48,222 nucleotides of DNA from contig JAFYWF010000107.1 in the NCBI GenBank assembly GCA_017558145.1, forward strand, positions 1-48,222, in the 5' to 3' direction. The stretch comes from Lachnospiraceae bacterium. GTDB taxonomy: Bacteria > Bacillota > Clostridia > Lachnospirales > Lachnospiraceae. The notes under the pieces are model-generated. The model saw only the letters and a program-made list of their open reading frames with translations. It did no database searches and had not been told where the DNA came from. Shown piece by piece: positions 1 through 8,608 of this stretch (its first letter is position 1; each line of letters starts with the position of its first letter). The position numbers and the translations under genes are program-made.

Positions 1-1116
1 GCAGGTCCTGAAAAACCAGCTAGTTACATCGGAAAAGTAGCTTCCCTTTTATATACACGTTACTTAGCAGGACAGAAACCAGTTGCTATGGTAAGTATGG
101 ACAACTGTTCTCATAACGGTGATAAATTATATGCTGCAGTAGTAGCATTTGCAGAAAAATGGGCAGAAAATGGAAAAGTAGAAGCTGGTTTCGTAGATTA
201 CATCAACGACAAATCTAAAGTTTCCTTCCCATGGTCTATGATTGACAAAATCACACCAAGACCAGACGCAAGTGTAGAACAGATTTTAAGAGAAGATGGA
301 TTAGAAGGATTAGATCCAGTAATCACATCTAAAAATACTTACGTTGCACCATTCGTTAACGCAGAAGAATGTGAATATCTTGTAATTGAAGATGCATTCC
401 CTAACGGACGTCACGAAGCGTTAGCAAAAGGTGGCTTAATGTTCACAGAACGTGAAACAGTAGATAAAGTAGAAAAAATGAAAGTTTGTACATGTTTGAA
501 TCCACTTCATACTACTTTAGCTGTATACGGATGCCTCTTAGGATATGACTTAATTTCTGAAGAAATGAAAGATGCAGAACTTAAGAAAATGGTAGAAGTA
601 ATCGGATACAAAGAAGGACTTCCTGTAGTTATTAACCCAGGTATCCTTGATCCAAAAGAATTTATCGACACTGTTCTTACAGTTCGTATTCCTAATCCAT
701 TTATGCCAGATACACCACAGCGTATTGCAACAGATACATCTCAGAAATTAGCAATCCGTTTTGGTGAAACAATCAAAGCATACGATGCAGATTCAGAATT
801 AGACGTTGCTGATCTTAAATTAATTCCGTTAGTATTTGCAGGATGGTTAAGATACTTAATGGCAGTAGATGATAATGGAAATGCATTTGAATTAAGTCCT
901 GATCCACTTCTTGATACAGTATGTCCATACGTAGCAGGCTTCAAATTAGGCGAAGCAGCTGACGTAGAAGCAGCATTAAAACCTGTGTTAGAAAAGAAAG
1001 AAATCTTTGGTGTTAACCTTTACGAAGTAGGAATGGCTGCAACTGTAATTAAATATTTTACAGAATTAATTGCAGGTCCAGGTGCAGTAAGAGCAACATT
1101 GAAGAAGTATGTGTAA
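1..1116 (+). CDS. uxuB: Fructuronate reductase-like polyol dehydrogenase (5' end outside window)
   Basis: The reading frame is open from base 1, so the gene begins upstream; 371 C-terminal residues are visible. It belongs to the long-chain mannitol dehydrogenase family, which reduces a keto-sugar acid or ketose with NAD(P)H. The visible signature is SMDNCSHNGDKL near the start and an NPLH motif (bases about 511-522), matching the Asn and His of the family's catalytic K-x4-N-x2-H. The lysine sits one residue earlier than in the textbook motif. The adjacent AraC regulator, GPH symporter and GH2 glycosidase point to hexuronide use, so D-fructuronate to D-mannonate is the favoured reaction. Mannitol dehydrogenase or tagaturonate reductase remain possible. 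Ends at a strong two-way terminator. Confidence 0.72.
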   Translation, partial: AGPEKPASYIGKVASLLYTRYLAGQKPVAMVSMDNCSHNGDKLYAAVVAFAEKWAENGKVEAGFVDYINDKSKVSFPWSMIDKITPRPDASVEQILREDGLEGLDPVITSKNTYVAPFVNAEECEYLVIEDAFPNGRHEALAKGGLMFTERETVDKVEKMKVCTCLNPLHTTLAVYGCLLGYDLISEEMKDAELKKMVEVIGYKEGLPVVINPGILDPKEFIDTVLTVRIPNPFMPDTPQRIATDTSQKLAIRFGETIKAYDADSELDVADLKLIPLVFAGWLRYLMAVDDNGNAFELSPDPLLDTVCPYVAGFKLGEAADVEAALKPVLEKKEIFGVNLYEVGMAATVIKYFTELIAGPGAVRATLKKYV

Positions 1117-1185
1117 CTTCGTAAGCTAAGCAAGTTTAATAAAAAAGGAGATGAACATTTATGGTCATCTCCTCAGAGTGTAGAC

Positions 1186-1223
1186 AAAACAGCTCCGGGA
1201 GATATCTCTCGGAGCTGTTTTTT
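1186..1223. terminator. Bidirectional terminator between uxuB-like gene and araC-type gene
   Basis: A perfect 11-bp arm, AAAACAGCTCC (1186-1196) and GGAGCTGTTTT (1211-1221), encloses a second set of pairs. T-runs are present on both strands, so it can stop the dehydrogenase transcript and the convergent regulator transcript. A second hairpin lies just before it, with 9-bp arms at 1146-1154 and 1165-1173. Confidence 0.85.
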
Positions 1224-1230
1224 AAAAATA

Positions 1231-2475
1231 CTAAAATGGATTGGAAATATGGTCTCGATACTCTTTAGGAGTAATACCTATAATTTTTTTGAAAGTTTTT
1301 GTGAAATAGTTCACATCCGGAATTCCACTGTACTGTGCAATCATCTGAATTTGTAAACTGGAAGAATTTAATAAGAAAACAGCGTGTTCAATTCTTTTCT
1401 GATTTACATATTCAGTTAGTGTAGAACCGGTTTCTTTTTTAAACAAAGTAGAAAGATAACTGGGATTTACATTTAATTGTGCAGCAAGATTTTTTAATCC
1501 TAAATCTGCGGTAATATCATAATCAATTTGAGTGAGTACTTTTCTTATCAATAAAGAATATCCCTTCATAGAATGATTTTTTACTAAAAGACAATATTTA
1601 CGAACCATTTCTTTCATCATCATCATTCCTGAATTAGCAGAAGTAGTGGTTTCGATTTTGTAAGCGTATGAAGAAGATAGTTTGTCTATATGAAAAGGTG
1701 GTACATCACCATTGCGAGCAGCTATCCGAAGCAAAGTATTCAAAATAATCAAATAATTTTTTGTGTTTCTTAAAGCATTGGTAGTACGGGCTTCAAATTG
1801 ATATTTGCTGAGTGTAGTAAAAATTAATTCTGCTTTGGGAATTTGTCCGGTAGACACTGCCTGCATTAATTGGCGTTCAACATCGTAACGCTCCTCTAAA
1901 TAAATCATATCATGAGAAGGATCTAAAGGTTCTTTTAAATCAGAAGCTTTTAGTATGTTGTCAAAATTAATTGGATAAAAATCATAAAAATGTTTTGTGG
2001 TAAATTTATCCCTGCCTCCCCAAAGCAAACTGCCAAATGTGTAAATAATAGAGAGCAATTGTGAATCATCTTCCAAATAAGGAACATCTTGAAAATAGGC
2101 TTCAACCTTAGAAATTAATTCGGTTGGAAAGTGATATTTTTCAGATAATTTTGTAATGTGCTGTTTGGATATAATGTCATGAGTATAAGGACCAATATAA
2201 GCGAAATGCGGATTCGCAATATCATCGTTCAGCATAAATACAATATGGTTACAAAAAAAACCATCTTCAATCTGGTAAATAACATTTGGTTTACATTGAT
2301 TTTTAAAACGTTTATATAAATTGTCTAAAGAAGCTTCTTTGGTAAGAATTGCTCCAATCCAATTATGTTCGGGAAGAAATTTTGCCGGCAGGTTATCGTT
2401 ATCAAAAAAATGAATAGTTAAACGATATGTTTTTAATAGTTCTTGTACAAAATTTAATTCTGCCTGATGGTTCAT
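1231..2475 (-). CDS. AraC-family transcriptional regulator of the hexuronide cluster
   Basis: 414 residues. The C-terminal ~100 residues form the double helix-turn-helix of AraC proteins (LAAQLNVNPSYLSTLFKKE, then IAQYSGIPDVNYFTKTFKK and GITPKEYR). The N-terminal ~200 residues resemble the PocR-like sensory domain common in clostridial AraC proteins (YQIEDGFFCNHI, then AYIGPY). The start ATG at 2475 follows a GAGGTG ribosome site. It lies head-to-head with the GPH symporter gene, and its own promoter TTGCAT-N17-GATAAT (2537 down to 2509, minus strand) is covered by the half-site-like repeats, so it probably controls the symporter and glycosidase genes and itself. The inducer, presumably a uronide or uronate, is inferred only from the neighbours. 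Confidence 0.85.
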   Translation of the reverse strand: MNHQAELNFVQELLKTYRLTIHFFDNDNLPAKFLPEHNWIGAILTKEASLDNLYKRFKNQCKPNVIYQIEDGFFCNHIVFMLNDDIANPHFAYIGPYTHDIISKQHITKLSEKYHFPTELISKVEAYFQDVPYLEDDSQLLSIIYTFGSLLWGGRDKFTTKHFYDFYPINFDNILKASDLKEPLDPSHDMIYLEERYDVERQLMQAVSTGQIPKAELIFTTLSKYQFEARTTNALRNTKNYLIILNTLLRIAARNGDVPPFHIDKLSSSYAYKIETTTSANSGMMMMKEMVRKYCLLVKNHSMKGYSLLIRKVLTQIDYDITADLGLKNLAAQLNVNPSYLSTLFKKETGSTLTEYVNQKRIEHAVFLLNSSSLQIQMIAQYSGIPDVNYFTKTFKKIIGITPKEYRDHISNPF

Positions 2476-2490
2476 GTTGACACCTCAAAA

Positions 2491-2606
2491 ATCGTATTAC
2501 TTTTTAGTATTATCGTATAATTTTTAGTTGTATGCAAGTGGGAATTAAAAATATACTAAAAATTCTAAAAATTAAACGCGTGATTGTATGAAGTTTATGA
2601 TAGAAT
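2491..2606. promoter_or_regulatory. Divergent control region with AraC-like repeats
   Basis: Two direct repeats share ATCGTAT followed by TTTTTAGT (2491-2509 and 2512-2529), about two helical turns apart. An inverted copy, ATACTAAAAA, is at 2553-2562, followed by a TTCTAAAAAT variant at 2564. Repeated half-sites at helical spacing are typical of AraC-type targets. They overlap the minus-strand promoter. On the plus strand a -10-like TATGAT/TAGAAT at 2596-2606 has no good -35, as expected for an activator-dependent promoter. Confidence 0.55.
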
Positions 2607-2675
2607 TTAAGGTACTGAGGCAAAAGAATAGTCTATAAGAAAAAGGCTAATACAAGTATGGGGGAGGAAATAAAA

Positions 2676-4064
2676 ATGACAACAAACAACCAAAAGCCAT
2701 TTGGTATGAAAGACAAACTTGGTTATATGTTTGGCGATTTTGGAAATGATTTTACTTTCATTTTGGCAAGCTTGCTGATGATGAAATTTTACACCGATGT
2801 TATGGGTGTAAGTGCAGCCTTAGTTGGTACGCTTATGATGGTAGCTCGTTTTATAGATGCTTTTACGGATGTAACGATGGGACAGATTGTAGATCGAAGC
2901 AAACCCACGGCGGCAGGAAAATTTAAACCATGGTTAGTAAGAATTTGTGGACCTGTAGCAGTGGCATCCTTTTTGATATACGGAAGCTGGTTTGCAAATA
3001 TGGGAATGACTTTTAAAATTGTGTATATGTTCGTTACTTATATTCTTTGGGGAAGCGTTTTTTATACAGCAATCAATATTCCGTATGGTTCCATGGCATC
3101 TGCAATTTCAGCAAATCCGGAAGAAAGAGCGTCACTTTCAACATTTAGAACTATGGGTGGTGCGTTAGCCGGTATCTGTATTGGAGTTCTTTTACCAATC
3201 ATTATTTATGATAAAGTTGGTGATGTTCAGGTTATGAACGGTGGTAAAGTTTCTATAGCAGTAGGTTTTTGTTCCATAGCCGCAATACTTTGCTATATTC
3301 TTTGCTATAAAATGTGTACAGAACGTGTGAAGTTGGAACAGAAAACAGAAAAATTCAATTTTATTTCTTTGCTTAAAGGTTTGGTAACTAATAAGGCTTT
3401 GATAGGTATTGTGTTGGTATCTATTTGTATGTTATTAGTTCAGTTGACAGCGACTACTTTACAAGGTTATGTATTTCCTGACTATTATGGAAATGTTGCG
3501 GCACAGTCTGTAGCTACATTGTTGGCAATGCTTCCTACTTTTTTATTAGCAGCAGTGATTGGGAAAATTCAGGCGAAATGTGGTAGAAAAGAACTTAGTA
3601 TTGCAGGTGGAATTTGGGGAGCAATTGTTTTTATTATTATGTATTTTATGCATATCAATAATCCGTGGGTGTTTGCCGGTATCTATACGCTTGGCTATTG
3701 TGGACTTACGGTGATTCAGTTAATTTGTTGGGCAATGATTACGGATGTAATTGATGATACAGAAGTACAGACAGGTTCCCGTTCAGATGGAGAAATCTAT
3801 TCTGTTTACTCTTTTGCCAGAAAAATGGGGCAAGCAGCTTCTTCAGGTGTAGCTGGAGCTCTTCTTACGATGATAGGTTATGTATCCGGTTCTACTGTTG
3901 GACAGACGGAAGCAGTGAAAGAAGGCATTTATACATTGTCTTGTTTAGTTCCTGGTATAGGATTCCTTTTATTAGCATTAATTACATGGTTGTTCTATCC
4001 ATTGAGTAAAAAGCGTGTAGATGAAAATGTAGAAATTCTTGCCCAAAAACGTGCCGTAAAATAG
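2676..4064 (+). CDS. GPH-family glycoside/hexuronide:cation symporter
   Basis: 462 residues with about 12 hydrophobic membrane segments. It is a major-facilitator-type symporter of the glycoside-pentoside-hexuronide family (GKLGYMFGDFGNDF-like start, DVTMGQIVDRS loop, PYGSMASAISANPEERASLS). The family takes up sugars or glycosides with Na+ or H+. The ATG at 2658 is rejected because GGGGGAGG (2660-2667) is the ribosome site for the ATG at 2676. Position between a uronide-type regulator and a GH2 glycosidase suggests glucuronide uptake. Family assignment is firm; the substrate is inferred from context. Confidence 0.88.
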   Translation: MTTNNQKPFGMKDKLGYMFGDFGNDFTFILASLLMMKFYTDVMGVSAALVGTLMMVARFIDAFTDVTMGQIVDRSKPTAAGKFKPWLVRICGPVAVASFLIYGSWFANMGMTFKIVYMFVTYILWGSVFYTAINIPYGSMASAISANPEERASLSTFRTMGGALAGICIGVLLPIIIYDKVGDVQVMNGGKVSIAVGFCSIAAILCYILCYKMCTERVKLEQKTEKFNFISLLKGLVTNKALIGIVLVSICMLLVQLTATTLQGYVFPDYYGNVAAQSVATLLAMLPTFLLAAVIGKIQAKCGRKELSIAGGIWGAIVFIIMYFMHINNPWVFAGIYTLGYCGLTVIQLICWAMITDVIDDTEVQTGSRSDGEIYSVYSFARKMGQAASSGVAGALLTMIGYVSGSTVGQTEAVKEGIYTLSCLVPGIGFLLLALITWLFYPLSKKRVDENVEILAQKRAVK

Positions 4065-4121
4065 TGATAAAGAATAATAGAAAAAGGCAAAAAACATAAT
4101 ACTACTTTTAAAGCTGATACA

Positions 4122-4157
4122 GGAAAAGGACGATGCTGGGGGGCGTTGTCCTTTTCC
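4122..4157 (+). other. Intercistronic hairpin
   Basis: GGAAAAGGAC (4122-4131) pairs with GTCCTTTTCC (4148-4157). No T-run follows, so it looks like a stability or processing hairpin between symporter and glycosidase genes rather than a terminator. The next gene has its own ribosome site, AAGGGAG. Confidence 0.55.
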
Positions 4158-4191
4158 CCTATAAAAGTAAAAATAAAGAAGGGAGAAAATA

Positions 4192-6444
4192 ATGAGCAAA
4201 AAATTAAATTGGAACGAAGGTTGGTTATTTACGAAAGAGGTTTCTTGGGTACAAGATAACAAGGTTGTATTGAATGAAGAAGCATGGGAAAAAGTAAATG
4301 TACCACACACATGGAATGGAAAAGACGGACAGGATGGTGGTAATGACTATTATCGTGGAACTTGCTATTACACAAAAAAATTAAATAAAGAATTAGTAGC
4401 AGATGGAGAGGATGTTTATCTTGAATTTGAGGGTGCAAATTCTTCTGCAGATGTATATGTAAATGGAAATTTAGCTGTACATCATGATGGAGGTTATTCG
4501 ACTTTCCGAGCAAATATTACGGAATTATTAGAAGATGAAAATACAATTATAGTTGCAGTAGATAATGCGCCCAATGACAGAGTATATCCGCAGATGGCAG
4601 ATTTTACTTTTTATGGCGGTATCTATAGAGATGTAAATCTTCTATGTGTTTCTAAGGCCAGATTTGATTTGGATTATTTTGGAGGTCCCGGTATTACTGT
4701 AACACCTGTTGTAGAAGGCTCTGATGCGAAAGTTGCGGTAAAAGCTTATTTTACAGGACTTACCGGAAAGGAAACTGTAAAATTTACAGTAAAAGATGGA
4801 GATAGTGTTATTGCAGAAAGTACCATTGCTGCAACAGAAGGAACTGCTGATTTCGTAATAAAAGATGTTCATTTATGGAATGCTATCCAAGATCCTTATC
4901 TTTACTCTTTAGAAGCTGTACTTACAGATGGCGAAAAAGAATTAGATCAAAGAGTTATTAGATTTGGATGTCGTTATTTTGAAATTCATCCTGAAAAAGG
5001 CTTTATTTTAAATGGTAAAGAATGTCCATTGCGTGGTGTATCCAGACATCAGGATAGACCGGAAATTGGAAATGCATTACTTCCAAAACACCATAAAGAA
5101 GATTTAGAATTAATTAAAGAAGTAGGAGCAAATACCATTCGTCTTGCTCACTATCAACATAATCAGGTTGTATACGATTTGAGTGATGAAATGGGATTTG
5201 TTCTCTGGGCAGAAATTCCTTACATTTCTAATCACATGCCAAATGGCCGTGAAAACACAATTTCTCAGATGAAAGAGTTGATTGTTCAGAACTATAATCA
5301 TCCATCTATTTTCGTATGGGGACTTTCTAATGAAATCACTATGAAAGGTGATACAGACCCTGATTTGATTGAAAATCATCATATTTTAAATGATTTATGT
5401 CATGAAATGGATAAAACAAGACCTACTACTATGGCAATTGTTTCCATGTGTCCGATGACAAGTCCTTATGTACAGATTCCGGATACTGTGGCATGGAATC
5501 ATTACTTTGGGTGGTATGGTGGCGATACGTCTATGAATGGTCCTTGGATGGATAAATTTCATGAATTATATCCAAACTTACCGGTAGGTATGAGTGAATA
5601 TGGATGCGAAGCCTTGAACTGGCATACATCCGATCCGGCACAAGGAGATTATACAGAAGAATATCAGGCTTACTATCATGAAGAATTAATCAAACAGTTA
5701 TTTACCAGACCATATCTTTGGGCAACTCATGTATGGAACATGTTTGATTTTGCGGCAGACTCCCGTTCTGAAGGAGGGGAAGATGGTATGAACCATAAAG
5801 GTCTTGTGACATTTGACCGTAAATATAAAAAAGATTCTTTCTATGCATATAAAGCATGGTTGTCTGAAGATCCATTTGTACACATTTGTGGTAAGCGATA
5901 TGTAGACAGAGTAGAAGATGTTACGAAAGTAACGGTATACTCAAATCAGCCGGAAGTAGAATTGTTCGCAAATGGTGTTAGTCTTGGAAAACAAACAAGT
6001 GATGTTCATTTCTTCTATTTTGATGTACCTAATGCAGGAATTATGCAGTTAGTAGCAAAAGCGGGTGAATTAGAAGACACAAGTAAAATCGTAAAAGTGG
6101 AAAAATTCAATGACGATTACCGTATGGTAGAAACCGGAGATGTATTAAATTGGTTTGAAATTACAGAGATAGAAGGTTATTTTTCTATTAACGATAAAAT
6201 GAGTGAACTTATGTCTAATGAAGCGGCGAAAGGATTTTTATTAAATGCTATGATGAGCTCAGCGGAAGGAAGAAATACAATGGCGGATGCAGGAAGTATC
6301 ATGGATAATCCTGGATTAATGACCTTCTTGTCCGGTTTTACTGTAAAACGTCTTTTGTCAATGATGCCTGCAATGGGTGGTAAGCCTATGACGAAAGATC
6401 AGATGTTAGCATTTAATGCTGCATTAAATCAGATTAAAAAATAA
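4192..6444 (+). CDS. Glycoside hydrolase family 2, probable beta-glucuronidase
   Basis: 750 residues, no signal peptide, so cytoplasmic. The order is sugar-binding jelly roll (about 1-165), Ig-like domain (about 165-265) and TIM barrel (about 265-570). The acid/base is Glu381 in WGLSNEIT and the nucleophile is Glu469 in MSEYGCE. Asn534-His535-Lys536 in MNHKGL gives an N-x-K motif, which holds the carboxylate in beta-glucuronidases. However, related GH2 beta-galactosidases can show a similar N-x-K at this place, so the motif alone does not decide it. The symporter, regulator and fructuronate reductase neighbours favour glucuronide hydrolysis. The last ~95 residues (from about 655) form a Met-rich helical tail absent from the classical E. 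coli enzyme. Confidence 0.82.
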   Translation: MSKKLNWNEGWLFTKEVSWVQDNKVVLNEEAWEKVNVPHTWNGKDGQDGGNDYYRGTCYYTKKLNKELVADGEDVYLEFEGANSSADVYVNGNLAVHHDGGYSTFRANITELLEDENTIIVAVDNAPNDRVYPQMADFTFYGGIYRDVNLLCVSKARFDLDYFGGPGITVTPVVEGSDAKVAVKAYFTGLTGKETVKFTVKDGDSVIAESTIAATEGTADFVIKDVHLWNAIQDPYLYSLEAVLTDGEKELDQRVIRFGCRYFEIHPEKGFILNGKECPLRGVSRHQDRPEIGNALLPKHHKEDLELIKEVGANTIRLAHYQHNQVVYDLSDEMGFVLWAEIPYISNHMPNGRENTISQMKELIVQNYNHPSIFVWGLSNEITMKGDTDPDLIENHHILNDLCHEMDKTRPTTMAIVSMCPMTSPYVQIPDTVAWNHYFGWYGGDTSMNGPWMDKFHELYPNLPVGMSEYGCEALNWHTSDPAQGDYTEEYQAYYHEELIKQLFTRPYLWATHVWNMFDFAADSRSEGGEDGMNHKGLVTFDRKYKKDSFYAYKAWLSEDPFVHICGKRYVDRVEDVTKVTVYSNQPEVELFANGVSLGKQTSDVHFFYFDVPNAGIMQLVAKAGELEDTSKIVKVEKFNDDYRMVETGDVLNWFEITEIEGYFSINDKMSELMSNEAAKGFLLNAMMSSAEGRNTMADAGSIMDNPGLMTFLSGFTVKRLLSMMPAMGGKPMTKDQMLAFNAALNQIKK

Positions 6445-6450
6445 GTAAAG

Positions 6451-6479
6451 GTATAAAATTCCTTCATTTACAAATACTA
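6451..6479 (+). promoter_or_regulatory. Candidate sigma-G-type promoter of spoVT
   Basis: GTATA (6451-6455), a 17-nt spacer, then AATACTA (6473-6479). This matches the B. subtilis sigma-G pattern (GHATR and CATACTA) at 5/5 and 6/7 positions. spoVT is a forespore gene in B. subtilis. Transcription would begin near 6486, after the 5' arm of the overlapping terminator hairpin. Pattern match only. Confidence 0.4.
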
Positions 6480-6516
6480 GAATCAACTTAGTAAATGTAA
6501 ATGGAGGGATTTTTTT
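6457..6516 (+). terminator. GH2-gene terminator that contains the spoVT ribosome site
   Basis: A long stem pairs 6458-6479 with 6489-6510, with G-U wobbles and a short internal mismatch, and is followed by seven T (6510-6516). The 3' arm includes GGAGGG (6503-6508), the Shine-Dalgarno sequence of spoVT. Transcripts reading in from the glycosidase gene should stop here or carry a masked ribosome site. Confidence 0.75.
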
Positions 6517-6518
6517 AT

Positions 6519-7064
6519 ATGAGAGCAACCGGAATTGTAAGGAGAATAGATGATTTAGGCAGAGTTGTGATTCCAAAGGAAATTAGAAGAACATTACGTA
6601 TTAGAGAGTCAGATCCTTTGGAAATTTTTACCGGAAAAGAAGGGGAAATTGTATTAAAAAAATATTCTGCAATTAGTGAAATGTCTAATTTCGCAAAACA
6701 GTATGCAGAAAGTTTGAGCCAAGTCTCCGGAAGAATTGCAATCATTGTAGACAGAGATCAGTTGGTTGCAGTTTTTGGAGGGTTAAAAGGAAGCCTGGGA
6801 AAAGAAATTAGTAAGGAGTTAGAATCTAAAATGGAAAAAAGAGAAACCTTTATGGCAGTAAAGGGAGATCGGAATTTTATTAGCATTATTGATGAGATGC
6901 CGGAAGAAATAGTAGCAGAAGCAGTGTGCCCAATTCTTAGTGAAGGAGATATTATCGGAGCTGTACTCTTGCTTGAAACAGATAATAAGCGTAAAATGAA
7001 TGAAGGAGACTTGAAGCTAATTCAGGCGGCAGCAGGTTTTCTTGGAAAGCAGATGGAACAGTAG
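6519..7064 (+). CDS. spoVT: Stage V sporulation protein T, AbrB/GAF regulator
   Basis: 181 residues, close to the B. subtilis protein. The N-terminal swapped-hairpin AbrB DNA-binding domain (1-50) begins MRATGIVRRIDDLGRVVIPK and is nearly identical to SpoVT. The rest is a GAF-like domain. The protein regulates forespore genes late in sporulation. An upstream in-frame ATG at 6501 lies inside the ribosome site and is rejected; ATG 6519 follows GGAGGG and a T-run. The ribosome site is buried in the preceding gene's terminator stem. Alternatives are other AbrB/SpoVT paralogs, but the full length and N-terminus fit SpoVT well. Confidence 0.93.
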   Translation: MRATGIVRRIDDLGRVVIPKEIRRTLRIRESDPLEIFTGKEGEIVLKKYSAISEMSNFAKQYAESLSQVSGRIAIIVDRDQLVAVFGGLKGSLGKEISKELESKMEKRETFMAVKGDRNFISIIDEMPEEIVAEAVCPILSEGDIIGAVLLLETDNKRKMNEGDLKLIQAAAGFLGKQMEQ

Positions 7065-7110
7065 ATCAAACAAACAGAAAAAATATGCTTATAAATAAGG
7101 CAGGGGAATT

Positions 7111-8604
7111 ATGGTACAAAAGATTTGGAAAAAAATTTTAGAAAAAGAAAATGTAAGACAAAATCTTAGTAAATTAAGGGATTTGATAAAAGAACAAAAT
7201 AACAAAGATGAGTGTAAAATGCTGGTACAGGAAAATGAACTTGTATTGGAAAGTCTTTTAGAATCAGATGATGCAAAAACCCGAAAAAATACAGCATTAT
7301 TAATAGGAGATTTGGGTATTGCCTCCATGCTGATAGTATTGTGGCGTGCTTATGAAAGAGAAAATACTTTATTTGTGAAAAGTTCTTATCTTGCAGCCAT
7401 GGGGAAAATGGATGCCTCGGCTTTTTTAAAACCTATAAAAGCAAGGATACAAGAGTTAAGTAATATAGAAGTGGAAGAATCGAATCAAAAGCATATTAGA
7501 GAAGAACTTCAAGAATTAAGAAAGCTTATTCTTTCCATAGAAGGAATCAAAAAGCATAGATTTATAGGCTGGAATAAGGAAAGTGAAGTAATTCTTTTGG
7601 CGAATCGAAGACATTTGGAAACAGTTTTTATGGAAATAAAACAACTTCCTGACATTCCTACTTTCGATGCTAAATTGATGAATGCCGGAATTCGATTAAA
7701 AACACCTGTTTTAGAGCCGTTAATGGAAATTAGAACATGGCAGGAAATGTTATTCTTGGTTTCAGGAATGAAGACATGTGAAAAGGATCCGGTAAAAGCA
7801 GCGGAGACAATTTCATCTTCAAAATTGATAGATTTTTTAGAGGAAAGGCATAAGGGAGAGTTCCCTTTTTATTTTCGAGTGGAGATGAAGTCAAAGGATG
7901 AAAAAGAAAAACAAAAATTTATAAAGAAATTTGTGGATGTTTTGGAAGATAAAACGTCAGGAAAGTTTTTGAATTCTACATCTGATTATGAAGTTGAACT
8001 TCGTTTGGTAGAAAACAAGGATGGAAGATTTAATGTTATGGTAAAACTATTTACAATTAAAGATTTTCGTTTTGATTATCGAAAAGAAGTGATAGCATCC
8101 AGTATTCGTCCGGCAAATGCAGCTCTTTTGGTACAGTTGGCAAAAGAATATATGATAGAAGATGGTAGAATATTGGATCCGTTTTGTGGTGTAGGAACCA
8201 TGTTGATTGAACGACAGATGAAAGTAAATGCGGATACGTCTTATGGGCTGGATATTTTTGAAGAAGCGATTGAAAAGGCCAGAAGAAATACAGAAGAGGC
8301 GAATCAGTTAATTCACTATATTAATAGAGATTGTTTTACCTTTACTCATGAGTATCTGTTTGATGAAATTTTTACGAATATGCCTTTTGTACAGGGACGT
8401 AAGACACCATTGGAGATTTATGAGATTTATGACAAATTCTTTGAAAGTGGAAGAAAGTTAATTAGACGTGGTGGAGTAATAATACTTTATAGTCATGACA
8501 AAACATATGTGGAAAAATTATCTTTAAAACATGAACTGGAAATTCTTAAGAAATGTCAGATTAATGTCAAAGAAGATACCTGGCTTTATGTATTGAAGAA
8601 ATAG
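7111..8604 (+). CDS. HEAT-like repeat protein fused to a Trm14/RlmL-type RNA methyltransferase
   Basis: 497 residues. About 1-140 is helical with HEAT-like character (KTRKNTALLIGDLGIASM, then KSSYLAAMGKMD). A middle region (about 150-315) occupies the place of a THUMP-like RNA-binding domain, as in Trm14/RlmL proteins. The C-terminal 180 residues form a class I methyltransferase: motif I ILDPFCGVGTMLIER and the active-site tetrapeptide NMPF in DEIFTNMPFVQG, equivalent to NPPY-type motifs of N2-guanine or N6-adenine methylases. The likely job is methylation of a tRNA or rRNA guanine. The HEAT part is unusual for the family. The ribosome site is CAGGGGAA. It sits 46 bases after spoVT and may be co-transcribed. 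Confidence 0.72.
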   Translation: MVQKIWKKILEKENVRQNLSKLRDLIKEQNNKDECKMLVQENELVLESLLESDDAKTRKNTALLIGDLGIASMLIVLWRAYERENTLFVKSSYLAAMGKMDASAFLKPIKARIQELSNIEVEESNQKHIREELQELRKLILSIEGIKKHRFIGWNKESEVILLANRRHLETVFMEIKQLPDIPTFDAKLMNAGIRLKTPVLEPLMEIRTWQEMLFLVSGMKTCEKDPVKAAETISSSKLIDFLEERHKGEFPFYFRVEMKSKDEKEKQKFIKKFVDVLEDKTSGKFLNSTSDYEVELRLVENKDGRFNVMVKLFTIKDFRFDYRKEVIASSIRPANAALLVQLAKEYMIEDGRILDPFCGVGTMLIERQMKVNADTSYGLDIFEEAIEKARRNTEEANQLIHYINRDCFTFTHEYLFDEIFTNMPFVQGRKTPLEIYEIYDKFFESGRKLIRRGGVIILYSHDKTYVEKLSLKHELEILKKCQINVKEDTWLYVLKK

Positions 8605-8608
8605 AGAA

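Noticed and set aside
4229..5883. Several minus-strand open frames across the GH2 gene
   Set aside because: They lie within a strongly supported gene, have Cys/His/Phe-rich shadow composition and no ribosome sites.
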